A stretch of DNA of 59,787 nucleotides, from positions 1-59,787 of the forward strand of contig CALWRH010000011.1 in assembly GCA_944383895.1 (NCBI GenBank). The letters are read 5' to 3'. Position numbers and translations under genes: made by a program. Position 1 is the stretch's first letter. Every line of letters starts with the position of its first letter. The notes under the pieces were generated by a model. The model saw only the letters and a list, made by a program, of their open reading frames with translations. It was not told the origin of the DNA and searched no databases. Of the stretch, positions 24,524-33,249 are shown in pieces. This DNA is from an uncultured Christensenellaceae bacterium. GTDB taxonomy: Bacteria > Bacillota > Clostridia > Christensenellales > UBA3700.

Positions 24524-26737
24524 ATGAAAATAACGGGCACCGTACTTGAAATAGTGTACAGAAACGTAGAAAACGGCTACAGCGTCGTATGGCTGGACGT
24601 AAATCCCATGCCTTGCACTGCGGTCGGTATTTTTCCGCCCGTGACCGAAGGCGAGATCGTCGAGGCGGAAGGAGAGTGGGTGACTAACTCCAAGTTCGGA
24701 GAGCAGTTTGCGGTAGAACAGGTCACGGTTAAACCGCCTACTACTAAAGATGCGGTCTTCAAATACCTTTCGAGCGGACTGTTCAAAGGCATAGGAGAAG
24801 TCACGGCTTACGCGATAGTCGAGAAGTTCGGTGAAAACGCGCTAAACATTATAGAAACAGATCCCGCAAAACTCGCAGAGGTAAAGGGTATTTCCGTCAA
24901 AAAAGCTATGGCGATCGGAGAAACCTATATGTCGCTTAGAGAAATGCAGGAAACGATAGTTTATCTGCAGGGATACGGCGTACCTCTCAATACCGCGCTA
25001 AGGATATACAAGGCATACGAGGCGTCTACGAGAAGAATAATAGAGCACAACCCCTATCAGCTCGTAGACGACGTGGACGGCATAGGATTCATAACTGCGG
25101 ACAAGATAGCCAAGCTTACGGGCATACCCGAAAACAGCAAGTTCAGGATAAGCGCGGCTCTCGTCTATCTGCTCAAGGATGCGATGGAGAAGAACGGGCA
25201 CACATATCTGCCTAGGACTGAACTTATCAACGAAACCGACAAACTTCTCGCGCTCGAAGACGAAAATACCGAAGAACTCATAGCCGACGCACTCTGCGAC
25301 TGCGAGGTAGAAGGCAGGATAGTCAGGCTGGAAAAGGACGGCAGAGAGGTGATAATGCATGCGCGCAATTATGTCTGCGAGCAGTCTGTTTCGGCGCATA
25401 TAGTGAGTCTTATCAACACGGGCGTGTCAATTTCTCTCGACGTTGATAAGGATCTCGAAGAGTACGAAAAGTTACATAAACTCACTCTGCACGAAGGGCA
25501 GCGCGCCGCGATAAGGAGTTGCCTGGACAGCGGCGTGAACGTGATAACGGGCGGTCCCGGTACCGGTAAAACCACGATCATAAGGTGCATTATAGAGATA
25601 CTCCGCGCAAGGAATTATTCTGTATGTCTGTGCGCGCCTACGGGCAGAGCGGCAAAAAGGCTTGCCGAGGCTACGGGGCTCGAGGCAAAGACTATACACA
25701 GACTTCTCGATCTGGATTTTACGGACGGCAAGGGACGTTTCCGCTATAACGAAAACACAAAACTCGAGCAGGACGTCGTTATCGTAGACGAGGTCAGTAT
25801 GTGCGACGAATACGTCTTTAACGCGCTGATCAAGTCGATAAAGTACGGCGGCAGGCTGATAATGGTCGGCGACAAGGATCAGCTGCCTTCCGTCGGAGCG
25901 GGCAACGTGCTTGCGGACGTCATATCGTGCGGCATCGTACCCGTCAGCTATCTGACGCATATCTACCGTCAGGGAGAGGACAGCTATATCGTAACCAACG
26001 CGCACAGGATAAACAAAGGTCTTATGCCCGTTATAGACAACAAATGCAAAGACTTTTTCGTCGACAATAAGGCGGATGCGACTGCCGCGCTCAACACTAT
26101 AACCGACATGGTCGCAAGAAGGATCCCGTCGTACGCGGGAGTGTCCTCTAAGGATATCCAGGTGCTTTGTCCGATGAAAAAAGGCATTATCGGCGTGGAA
26201 AACATGAACACGAGGCTGCAGGAAACTCTCAATCCGTTCGGAGGAAAACCGCAGCTGCAGGTCGGTAACCGCATATTCAGAAAGGGCGACAAGGTCATGC
26301 ATATCGTCAACGATTATCAGCTCGAGTGGCAGAACCCCGACGATCTGACCACGGGCACGGGCGTATTCAACGGGGATATCGGATATATCGAAGAAATAGA
26401 CGAGAAAGAGCCTTCTATACTCGTGGCGTTCGACGACGGCAAACGCGTAAGATACAGACAGGGAGATTTCGACGAGCTGACTCTCGCTTACGCAATCTCG
26501 GTGCACAAGTCGCAGGGCAGCGAATTTCCCGTCGTGATAATCGCCGTAACGAGCGGTAATTACATGATACTTACGCGCAATCTTCTTTATACCGCGGTCA
26601 CGCGCGCCAAAAACATGGTGGTGCTCGTCGGAGCGACTGAAAACATAGAAAAAATGGTGAAGAACAACTACACGGCAAAGCGTTACAGCTTGCTTTCGGA
26701 TTTCATAAAGGACGCATATAAGCGCAAAAACGGCTGA
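24524..26737 (+). CDS. recD2: RecD2 family 5'-3' DNA helicase (737 aa)
   Basis: Superfamily 1B helicase involved in DNA repair and replication-fork maintenance, acting without RecBC partners. The N-terminal OB-like and helix-hairpin-helix region (KGIGEVTAYAIVEKFG, VDGIGFITADKIAKL) marks RecD2. The helicase core has GGPGTGKTT (Walker A, about residue 348), VDEVSMCDE (motif II), VGDKDQLPSVGAGNV (motif III) and the C-terminal YAISVHKSQGSEF and YTAVTRAK (motifs V and VI). ATG 24524 follows GGAGAAAAT; the longer frame from 24443 starts within the promoter region. The terminator overlaps the stop. The organism also has AddAB in this window, so two end-processing or fork-repair helicases coexist. 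Confidence 0.95.
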   Translation: MKITGTVLEIVYRNVENGYSVVWLDVNPMPCTAVGIFPPVTEGEIVEAEGEWVTNSKFGEQFAVEQVTVKPPTTKDAVFKYLSSGLFKGIGEVTAYAIVEKFGENALNIIETDPAKLAEVKGISVKKAMAIGETYMSLREMQETIVYLQGYGVPLNTALRIYKAYEASTRRIIEHNPYQLVDDVDGIGFITADKIAKLTGIPENSKFRISAALVYLLKDAMEKNGHTYLPRTELINETDKLLALEDENTEELIADALCDCEVEGRIVRLEKDGREVIMHARNYVCEQSVSAHIVSLINTGVSISLDVDKDLEEYEKLHKLTLHEGQRAAIRSCLDSGVNVITGGPGTGKTTIIRCIIEILRARNYSVCLCAPTGRAAKRLAEATGLEAKTIHRLLDLDFTDGKGRFRYNENTKLEQDVVIVDEVSMCDEYVFNALIKSIKYGGRLIMVGDKDQLPSVGAGNVLADVISCGIVPVSYLTHIYRQGEDSYIVTNAHRINKGLMPVIDNKCKDFFVDNKADATAALNTITDMVARRIPSYAGVSSKDIQVLCPMKKGIIGVENMNTRLQETLNPFGGKPQLQVGNRIFRKGDKVMHIVNDYQLEWQNPDDLTTGTGVFNGDIGYIEEIDEKEPSILVAFDDGKRVRYRQGDFDELTLAYAISVHKSQGSEFPVVIIAVTSGNYMILTRNLLYTAVTRAKNMVVLVGATENIEKMVKNNYTAKRYSLLSDFIKDAYKRKNG

Positions 26738-26751
26738 AACGCCGTTTTTTT
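26726..26751 (+). terminator. Terminator of recD2
   Basis: AACGGC and GCCGTT form a stem around TGAAAC, which contains the stop codon; seven T follow. Confidence 0.85.
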
Positions 26752-26828
26752 CATCTTCATTTATACAAAAGACGATATAATGCTACAAAATACGCGTTAG
26801 GCTTGCTTTACAGCGGCTTTTTATACGC

Positions 26829-26857
26829 TTGACGGGTCGCGCGCGTTATGATAATAT
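26829..26857 (+). promoter_or_regulatory. Promoter of secA
   Basis: TTGACG at 26829-26834, a 17-base spacer and TAATAT at 26852-26857. Confidence 0.6.
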
Positions 26858-26863
26858 AAATAA

Positions 26864-26879
26864 GTGCGGCATGCCGCAC
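26864..26879 (+). promoter_or_regulatory. Perfect 16-bp palindrome in the secA leader
   Basis: GTGCGGCATGCCGCAC lies at or just after the predicted transcript start and about 30 bases before the secA start. It could be an operator or an mRNA 5' hairpin; no known family is recognised. Confidence 0.55.
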
Positions 26880-26908
26880 GGCTAATCAAGATTTCAACGA
26901 GGCATAAT

Positions 26909-29773
26909 ATGGGTATTTTATCAGCTCTGTTCCCGTCGAGAGACGCGAGGGAACTCAAAAAACTCAAGAAAACAGCAGACAAGGTAATGGCGCTCGAGCC
27001 TAAATTTCAGGCAATGAGCGACGAAGAACTCGCCGCATGCACTCAGCAGTATAAAGACAGGTACGCTGCGGGAGAAAAGCTCGACGACCTTCTTCCCGAG
27101 GCTTTCGCTACGGTAAGAGAGGCGAGCTGGCGCGTGCTCGGCATGAAACACTTTTACGTCCAGATCATCGGCGGTATAGTTCTGCATCAGGGCAGGATCG
27201 CAGAGATGAAGACGGGCGAAGGCAAGACGCTTGTCGCTACGTTGCCCGCTTACCTCAACGCTCTCACCGGTGAAGGCATGCACGTCGTTACCGTCAACGA
27301 ATATCTCGCTAAATACCACTGCGACTGGATGGGCAAAGTTTTCCGTTTCCTAGGTCTCACGGTTGGCTGCAATATGCGCAGCATGAAGAGAAACGAAAAA
27401 CGCGACGCTTACAACTGCGACATCATGTATACGACCAACAGCGAGCTCGGTTTCGACTATCTGCGCGACAATATGGTCAGAAACGCAAAAGACCGCGTTC
27501 AGCGTCCGCTCGCGTTCGCTATCGTAGACGAGGTGGACAGTATACTTATAGACGAGGCGCGCACTCCTCTTATCATAAGCGGCAGAGGTCAGCTCAGCAG
27601 CGAACCGTATATCAAAGCAGACAAGTTCGTCCGCACGCTCGAACCCGGCAGATACGCCTGCCCCGAGTGCGGAGAGGAACAGAGCGAAGAGTGGATAGAA
27701 AAATGCGGCAAGACCGTGTATTGCTCCAAGTGCGGCGCGGTATGCGAGCATACGGGCGATTACGAGATCGGAGAAAAAAACAAAACGGTCTATCTCAACG
27801 AAAACGGTTCTGCCAAGGCAGAAAAGTTCTACGGCATAGAAGATCTGTCCGACTTTGTCAATCAGCAGACAAAACATTATATAGACAACGCTCTTCGTGC
27901 TCACGTTACGATGAAACGCGAGGTCAATTACATCGTCGTGGACGGAGAGGTCATAATAGTCGACGAATTTACGGGTCGCCAGATGATAGGACGTCGTTTC
28001 AGCAACGGTCTGCACCAGGCTATCGAGGCGAAGGAAAAAGTTCAGATCAAGGCAGAGGACAAGACGCTCGCGTCTATCACATATCAGAATTTCTTCAGAC
28101 TTTACAGAAAACTGTCGGGTATGACGGGTACTGCAAAGACAGAAGAAAACGAATTCGATACGATATACAAGCTCGACGTCGTGGTCATCCCGACCAACAA
28201 GCCGATGATCCGCAAGGACGAGCCCGACAGACTTTACGTCAGCCACAAGGCTAAACTCGAGGCAATAGTCGAAGACATCAAGGCTTGCCACGAGCGCAGA
28301 CAGCCCGTACTCGTAGGTACGATAAGCGTAGAGAGGAGCGAAGAGCTCAGCAATCTGCTCAAGAACCGCAAGATACCTCACGTCGTGCTCAACGCTAAAA
28401 ACCACGCACTCGAGGCAGAGATCGTAGCGCAGGCAGGCAAGCTCGGAGCTGTCACGATCGCTACCAACATGGCAGGCAGAGGTACCGACATCATGCTCGG
28501 AGGCAACCCAGACTTTCTTGCCAAGAAAAAGCTGGATTCTCTCGGCTATCCTCACGACGTGATAGAGATGGCGACGTCGCACGCTCACACTACCGACGAA
28601 GAGATACTCAAGGCGAGAAACGAATACAAGAAATATTACGACCTTTTCAAACAGGATACGGACAAGGAAAAAGAAGAAGTCGTCGCGCTCGGCGGTCTGA
28701 GAATAATCGGTACCGAAAGACACGAATCCCGCCGTATAGACAATCAGCTCCGCGGACGTAGCGGTCGTCAGGGCGACCCCGGTTCTTCGGTGTTCTACAT
28801 CGCGGCAGACGACGATCTGCTCAGAATATTCGGCGGCGATATGCTCAGGAATCTCATTATGAAACTGAGCGGAGGCGACGAGAGCATGGTCATAGAGTCC
28901 AGGATGCTTACCAATCAGGTAGAACACGCGCAGGCTAAAGTAGAAGACAGAAACTTCTCGATCAGAAAGCACGTCCTGAGTTACGACGACGTGCTCAACA
29001 AGCAGAGAGAGATCATATACGAGCAGCGCCGCATCGTGCTTGACGAACTCGACGTTCACGAGCAGATCAAGGCTATGATAGGAGAAGTCGTGGAACGCGT
29101 GTGCGATCCTTATCTCAACAGCAAGGCAGATTATTCTCAGTGGGATTACGAAGCTTTCAACAAAGAGATAGAATCAGCCGTTCTTCCCAAGGGTACGGGT
29201 ATGCTGACTCCCGAGTTTGTAGAAGAGCACGACAACAGAGAGGATTTTATCGCAGCTATCACGAAAAAGGCTGAAGAGATCTTCGACGAGAGGATACAGA
29301 AGTTCAAAGAAGAGGGTATCCCCGCTGACGCGCTCGAAAGAGATATACTGTTGCGTTGCGTAGACAACCGCTGGACAGAGCATATATCCGCAATGGAAGA
29401 GCTGCGTCAGGGCATAAGCCTCGTAGCATACGGACAGAGAGATCCGGTGCTCGTGTACCGCAAAGAAGGTTTCGATATGTTCGACGAGATGGTCGAGAAT
29501 ATACAGAGCGACGTTGTCAAACTCATAATGAAGATAGAGGTTACGCAAAAACAACCTTCCGCACCCGTTCAGCAGAACGCGGAAATGCAGACGACGGAAA
29601 GACACGACAGCGTGAGCCTTCTCGGCGGCGGACAGAAAAAGCCCGCTAAACCCAAGGTGGAAACGGTGCACAAAGAAAAACAGCCCAGACCCAACGATCC
29701 GTGTCCCTGCGGCAGCGGCAAGAAGTATAAAAACTGCTGCGGAAGGACGGGCAATTATTATAGCGGAAACTGA
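26909..29773 (+). CDS. secA: Preprotein translocase ATPase SecA, with zinc-ribbon insertion (954 aa)
   Basis: Motor ATPase that pushes unfolded proteins through SecYEG. Core motifs are present: MKTGEGKTLVATL (Walker A), VDEVDSILIDEARTPLIISG (DEAD-like box), NMAGRGTDI, GTERHESRRIDNQLRGRSGRQGDPG and the C-terminal SEC-C zinc motif CPCGSGKKYKNCC. Unusual is an extra segment of about 40 residues in the preprotein cross-linking domain with five cysteines: CPEC at 251-254, Cys266, CSKC at 272-275 and Cys279. It looks like a zinc ribbon. The frame 15 codons longer is rejected because MGILSALFP is the normal SecA beginning and ACGAGG lies upstream. prfB follows after 44 bases. Confidence 0.98.
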   Translation: MGILSALFPSRDARELKKLKKTADKVMALEPKFQAMSDEELAACTQQYKDRYAAGEKLDDLLPEAFATVREASWRVLGMKHFYVQIIGGIVLHQGRIAEMKTGEGKTLVATLPAYLNALTGEGMHVVTVNEYLAKYHCDWMGKVFRFLGLTVGCNMRSMKRNEKRDAYNCDIMYTTNSELGFDYLRDNMVRNAKDRVQRPLAFAIVDEVDSILIDEARTPLIISGRGQLSSEPYIKADKFVRTLEPGRYACPECGEEQSEEWIEKCGKTVYCSKCGAVCEHTGDYEIGEKNKTVYLNENGSAKAEKFYGIEDLSDFVNQQTKHYIDNALRAHVTMKREVNYIVVDGEVIIVDEFTGRQMIGRRFSNGLHQAIEAKEKVQIKAEDKTLASITYQNFFRLYRKLSGMTGTAKTEENEFDTIYKLDVVVIPTNKPMIRKDEPDRLYVSHKAKLEAIVEDIKACHERRQPVLVGTISVERSEELSNLLKNRKIPHVVLNAKNHALEAEIVAQAGKLGAVTIATNMAGRGTDIMLGGNPDFLAKKKLDSLGYPHDVIEMATSHAHTTDEEILKARNEYKKYYDLFKQDTDKEKEEVVALGGLRIIGTERHESRRIDNQLRGRSGRQGDPGSSVFYIAADDDLLRIFGGDMLRNLIMKLSGGDESMVIESRMLTNQVEHAQAKVEDRNFSIRKHVLSYDDVLNKQREIIYEQRRIVLDELDVHEQIKAMIGEVVERVCDPYLNSKADYSQWDYEAFNKEIESAVLPKGTGMLTPEFVEEHDNREDFIAAITKKAEEIFDERIQKFKEEGIPADALERDILLRCVDNRWTEHISAMEELRQGISLVAYGQRDPVLVYRKEGFDMFDEMVENIQSDVVKLIMKIEVTQKQPSAPVQQNAEMQTTERHDSVSLLGGGQKKPAKPKVETVHKEKQPRPNDPCPCGSGKKYKNCCGRTGNYYSGN

Positions 29774-29817
29774 GTTTGAACGGCAAAACAAGGAAAAACA
29801 GAAAACGGAGAGTATAG

Positions 29818-30918
29818 ATGATAATAATCGAACAGGCAAAACAGGATCTCGCAAATCTGAGAAAACAATTGACTTCTCTGGCAGACGCGCTCAATATCGA
29901 AGATCTGAAAAAGAAACGCGAAGAGCTTGCAAAGCTGCAGGAAGCGGACGGTTTTTGGGAAGATCTCGAAAACGCGCAGAAGGTAAACAAAGAAGTTTCG
30001 AGAATAGAGTCCAAAATAGACAGGTATCACAAACTTTGCTCTAAGGCGGACGATATAGAAGTCCTCATCGAGCTTTGCCTCGAGAGCGAAACTGACAGCG
30101 AGAGCGAAGAGATACAGAGCGAACTCACCGAGCTTGCGAAAGAGATAGAGCAGACCACGCTCGAGACTCTTCTCAAAGGAAAGTACGACGCGAACAACGC
30201 GATCATGACTTTGCACGCCGGTGCCGGCGGTACAGAGGCGCAGGATTGGGTCAGCATGCTTTACCGCATGTACACCCGTTACGCGGAGAGAAACGGCTAC
30301 AAGGTAAACGTGCTCGATTCTCTGCCCGGCGACGAGGCGGGTATAAAGAGCGTTACTTTCTCCGTAGAGGGAGAAAACGCATACGGATATCTCAAGGCGG
30401 AAAAGGGCGTGCACAGACTTGTCAGAATATCTCCTTTCGATTCGCAGTCGAGGCGTCACACGTCTTTTGCGTCCGTAGAAGTAATGCCCGAGATAGAAGG
30501 TGAAACCGAGATAAAGATCAATCCCGAAGATCTCAAGATAGACACATACCGCAGCGGCGGCGCAGGCGGTCAGCACGTCAACAAGACGGACAGCGCGGTG
30601 CGCATCACGCATATACCGACGGGCATCATAGTTCAGTGTCAGAACGAGCGTTCGCAGATCCAGAACCGCGAGCAGGCAATGAAGATGCTTATGTCCAAGC
30701 TCGTAGAAAAGCAGGAACGCGAGCAACAGGAGCAGGAACAGGAGCTCAAGGGCGAGATAAAGAAGATAGAGTGGGGCAGCCAGATACGCAGCTACGTCTT
30801 CTGCCCGTACACGATGGTAAAAGACCACCGCACGGGTTGCGAAACGGGAAACATCTCTGCGGTAATGGACGGAGATCTCGAAGAGTTCATATTCGACTAT
30901 CTGAAAAAATCGCAGTAA
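29818..30918 (+). CDS. prfB: Peptide chain release factor 2 (366 aa)
   Basis: Recognises UGA and UAA stop codons and triggers peptide release. The GGAGGQ catalytic motif occurs in YRSGGAGGQHVNKTDSA, and the stop-codon-reading SPF-type motif in RISPFDSQSRRHTS, which is the RF2 rather than RF1 form. The gene is a single uninterrupted frame. The usual autoregulatory in-frame TGA and CTT-TGA frameshift site near codon 25 are absent; instead the region reads ALNIEDLKKKREE. ATG 29818 follows CGGAGAGTATAG. It lies downstream of secA, its common neighbour in Firmicutes, and is probably co-transcribed. Confidence 0.97.
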   Translation: MIIIEQAKQDLANLRKQLTSLADALNIEDLKKKREELAKLQEADGFWEDLENAQKVNKEVSRIESKIDRYHKLCSKADDIEVLIELCLESETDSESEEIQSELTELAKEIEQTTLETLLKGKYDANNAIMTLHAGAGGTEAQDWVSMLYRMYTRYAERNGYKVNVLDSLPGDEAGIKSVTFSVEGENAYGYLKAEKGVHRLVRISPFDSQSRRHTSFASVEVMPEIEGETEIKINPEDLKIDTYRSGGAGGQHVNKTDSAVRITHIPTGIIVQCQNERSQIQNREQAMKMLMSKLVEKQEREQQEQEQELKGEIKKIEWGSQIRSYVFCPYTMVKDHRTGCETGNISAVMDGDLEEFIFDYLKKSQ

Positions 30919-30933
30919 AGGAAAGGAAATCGC

Positions 30934-30959
30934 GCGGCGCGGCAGACGCGCCGCTTTAT
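30934..30959 (+). terminator. GC-rich hairpin after prfB
   Basis: GCGGCGCG (30934-30941) pairs with CGCGCCGC (30947-30954) around GCAGA, followed by only TTTATA. Likely a terminator for secA-prfB, although the T run is short. Confidence 0.55.
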
Positions 30960-30984
30960 ATCTATATATTATATCAATATAAAT

Positions 30985-32070
30985 ATGCTTACGGATTACG
31001 AAAAAAGCTGCAGAGAACAGCTTGAAAAACTCAGGGACAAAAAAGATATCGTCATACTCGCGCTCGAGTCTTCGTGCGACGAAACCGCATGCGCCGTTAC
31101 GCGCGGCAGAGAGGTGCTCTCTAACGTTATCGCGTCCCAGATAGAGATCCATAAGCGTTACGGCGGAGTTGTGCCCGAGATAGCGTCCCGCAATCACGTC
31201 ATGGCGGTATCGCAGATAACCGCGCAGGCTTTGCAGGAGGCGGGCATAAAGAAAGAGGAGATAGACTGCGTCGCGGTAACTTACGGTGCGGGACTTTTAG
31301 GCGCGCTGCTTGTCGGCGTTTCGTTTGCCAAGGCGTACGCATACGCTCTCGGCAAGCCGCTCATCGCGGTCAATCATATCCGAGGACACATCGCCGCGAA
31401 CTATATCGCCAAGCCCGATCTCGAGCCTCCGTATATATGTCTTATAGCAAGCGGCGGACATACCGCCGTCGTAAAAGTAAATGCGCTTGAGGATATAGAG
31501 CTGCTCGGCAGTACGCAGGACGACGCGTGCGGAGAGGCGTTTGACAAGGTCGCGCGCGTGCTCGGTCTTGAGTATCCCGGCGGACCTCAGATACAGAAAC
31601 TAGCAAAAGAAGGCAAGCCGTCCGTGCATCTTCCGACTCCGCTCAAAAACAGCGAGGGCTACGATTTTTCTTACAGCGGGCTTAAGACGGCTGTAATAAA
31701 TTACGTCCACTCCAAAGAACAGAAAGGCGAAGAATATTCCAAAGCAGACGTAGCTTGTTCCTTTCAGGAAAAAGCGGTGGAGATCATGACCGACGCAGCG
31801 GTAAGGGCGGCGAAAGACAACAAACTCGGTACCGTAGTCATAGCGGGAGGAGTCGCGTCCAACGAAAGACTCAGAGAAGTCATGAAAGAAAAGGCTGAAA
31901 AGTACGGGCTGAGCGTCTATTATCCCCCCGCAAAACTCTGCACCGACAATGCCGTAATGATAGCGTCTGAAGCGTACAATCTGATAAAATCGGGCTCGGA
32001 CGCGGCAGAGATAACTCTTGACGCGAGCGCTACGGTAAGGATAACCGACGTTGCTCCGCGGAAAAACTGA
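30985..32070 (+). CDS. tsaD: tRNA N6-adenosine threonylcarbamoyltransferase TsaD (361 aa)
   Basis: Transfers the threonylcarbamoyl group to A37 of tRNAs reading ANN codons (t6A), working with TsaB, TsaE and TsaC. The ASKHA-fold motifs are present: LALESSCDETACAV near the N-terminus, the metal-binding HIRGHIAANY, LIASGGHT, GEAFDKVARVLGLEYPGGP and AGGVASNERLRE. It carries about 20 extra residues before the usual start (MLTDYEKSCREQLEKL...). No internal start codon fits, so ATG 30985 is kept. No ribosome site is visible; TATATT at 30965-30970 would leave a leader of only a few bases. Partners TsaB/TsaE are not in the window. Confidence 0.95.
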   Translation: MLTDYEKSCREQLEKLRDKKDIVILALESSCDETACAVTRGREVLSNVIASQIEIHKRYGGVVPEIASRNHVMAVSQITAQALQEAGIKKEEIDCVAVTYGAGLLGALLVGVSFAKAYAYALGKPLIAVNHIRGHIAANYIAKPDLEPPYICLIASGGHTAVVKVNALEDIELLGSTQDDACGEAFDKVARVLGLEYPGGPQIQKLAKEGKPSVHLPTPLKNSEGYDFSYSGLKTAVINYVHSKEQKGEEYSKADVACSFQEKAVEIMTDAAVRAAKDNKLGTVVIAGGVASNERLREVMKEKAEKYGLSVYYPPAKLCTDNAVMIASEAYNLIKSGSDAAEITLDASATVRITDVAPRKN

Positions 32071-32183
32071 CCGATCAAGGTAAAAATTGCGTAAAAAGCG
32101 TTAACGCAACGCCAAAGTATTTAAAACAGCTGTTTTCGGCAGAGTTTTTGAAAAAAATTTTATCCTCTATACTTATCAATCGT

Positions 32184-32212
32184 TTGACACTTGAAAATAA
32201 TTTGTGTAAAAT
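32184..32212 (+). promoter_or_regulatory. Promoter of the rpsL-rpsG-fusA operon
   Basis: TTGACA at 32184-32189, a 17-base spacer and TAAAAT at 32207-32212. A leader of about 100 bases follows; it can form weak hairpins but I recognise no known leader family. Confidence 0.85.
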
Positions 32213-32317
32213 ATTCCTTGCTATGTATGGGATTATGCCATATATAGCTATTGGCGCGGTAAAATTCCTTGAGGATTGAGCTGTTCCGACAAAAATAAAA
32301 CAGGAGGTAAAAGTCAG

Positions 32318-32692
32318 ATGCCAACAATCAATCAGTTGATTAGACAAGGCCGTGAAAAGCAGGTTAAAAAGAGCGTTGTTCCTATCATGCAGCAGTGCCC
32401 TCAGAAGAGAGGCGTATGCTTGTCCGTTACGACGACATCTCCCAAGAAGCCTAACTCCGCGCTCCGCAAGATCGCAAGAGTAAGACTGGTGAACGGTATG
32501 GAAGGTACGATCTACATTCCGGGTATCGGTCACAATCTGCAAGAGCACAGCGTCGTTCTGATAAGAGGTGGTAGAGTAAGAGACCTGCCGGGCGTAAGAT
32601 ACCATATCATCCGTGGTACCCTCGACAGTGCAGGCGTAGCGAAGCGTATGCAAGCGAGATCTAAATATGGCGCAAAGAGACCCAAGAAATAA
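32318..32692 (+). CDS. rpsL: 30S ribosomal protein S12 (124 aa)
   Basis: Decoding-centre protein of the small subunit. The sequence is canonical ([12 protein letters not shown] start, [24 protein letters not shown]), except for one position. Residue 88, normally Lys in the GGRVKDLPG loop, is Arg (codon AGA at 32579-32581). Lys43 is unchanged. In other bacteria Lys88Arg gives streptomycin resistance. AGGAGG precedes ATG 32318. First gene of the str operon, followed by rpsG and fusA. Confidence 0.99.
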   Translation: MPTINQLIRQGREKQVKKSVVPIMQQCPQKRGVCLSVTTTSPKKPNSALRKIARVRLVNGMEGTIYIPGIGHNLQEHSVVLIRGGRVRDLPGVRYHIIRGTLDSAGVAKRMQARSKYGAKRPKK

Positions 32693-32743
32693 GGTCTGCC
32701 TGTTTAGTCGGAAACAATCAATCTAACAAGGAGGTAAAAATAT

Positions 32744-33214
32744 ATGCCAAGAAGAAGTGGCGCATTCGTAAGAGACGTACTTCCGGATCCTATATATAAC
32801 AGCAAGGTCATCACCAAGTTTGTAAACCAGGTTATGTGGGATGGCAAGAAAGGCACGGCTCAGAATATAGTTTACGGTGCATTCGATATAATCAAAGAAA
32901 AGATGGGCGTTGAACCTATGGACGTTTTCAATAAAGCGCTTTCCAACGCTATGCCCGAGCTCGAGGTAAAGGCTCGTCGCGTAGGCGGTTCCACCTACCA
33001 GGTTCCTATGGAAATCAGAGCTGCACGCCGTCAGACGCTTGCGATCAGATGGATCGTTATGTTCTCCAGAAAGAGAGGCGAAAAGACGATGGCAGAGCGC
33101 GTTGCTGCTGAGCTTATGGACGCTTACAACAACACTGGAAACGCTGTAAGAAGAAAGGAAGAAATGCACAGAATGGCAGAGGCAAACAAGGCGTTTGCTC
33201 ATTATCGTTGGTAG
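32744..33214 (+). CDS. rpsG: 30S ribosomal protein S7 (156 aa)
   Basis: Primary 16S-binding protein that nucleates the head of the 30S subunit and contacts E-site tRNA. Typical start [16 protein letters not shown], central [24 protein letters not shown] and C-terminal [16 protein letters not shown] are all present, and length is standard. AAGGAGGTAAAAATAT precedes ATG 32744. It lies in the str operon between rpsL and fusA. S7 often represses its own operon; no specific site is identified here. Confidence 0.99.
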   Translation: MPRRSGAFVRDVLPDPIYNSKVITKFVNQVMWDGKKGTAQNIVYGAFDIIKEKMGVEPMDVFNKALSNAMPELEVKARRVGGSTYQVPMEIRAARRQTLAIRWIVMFSRKRGEKTMAERVAAELMDAYNNTGNAVRRKEEMHRMAEANKAFAHYRW

Positions 33215-33249
33215 TCCTTCGATAAAATCAGATTTAAGAGGAAACAAAA

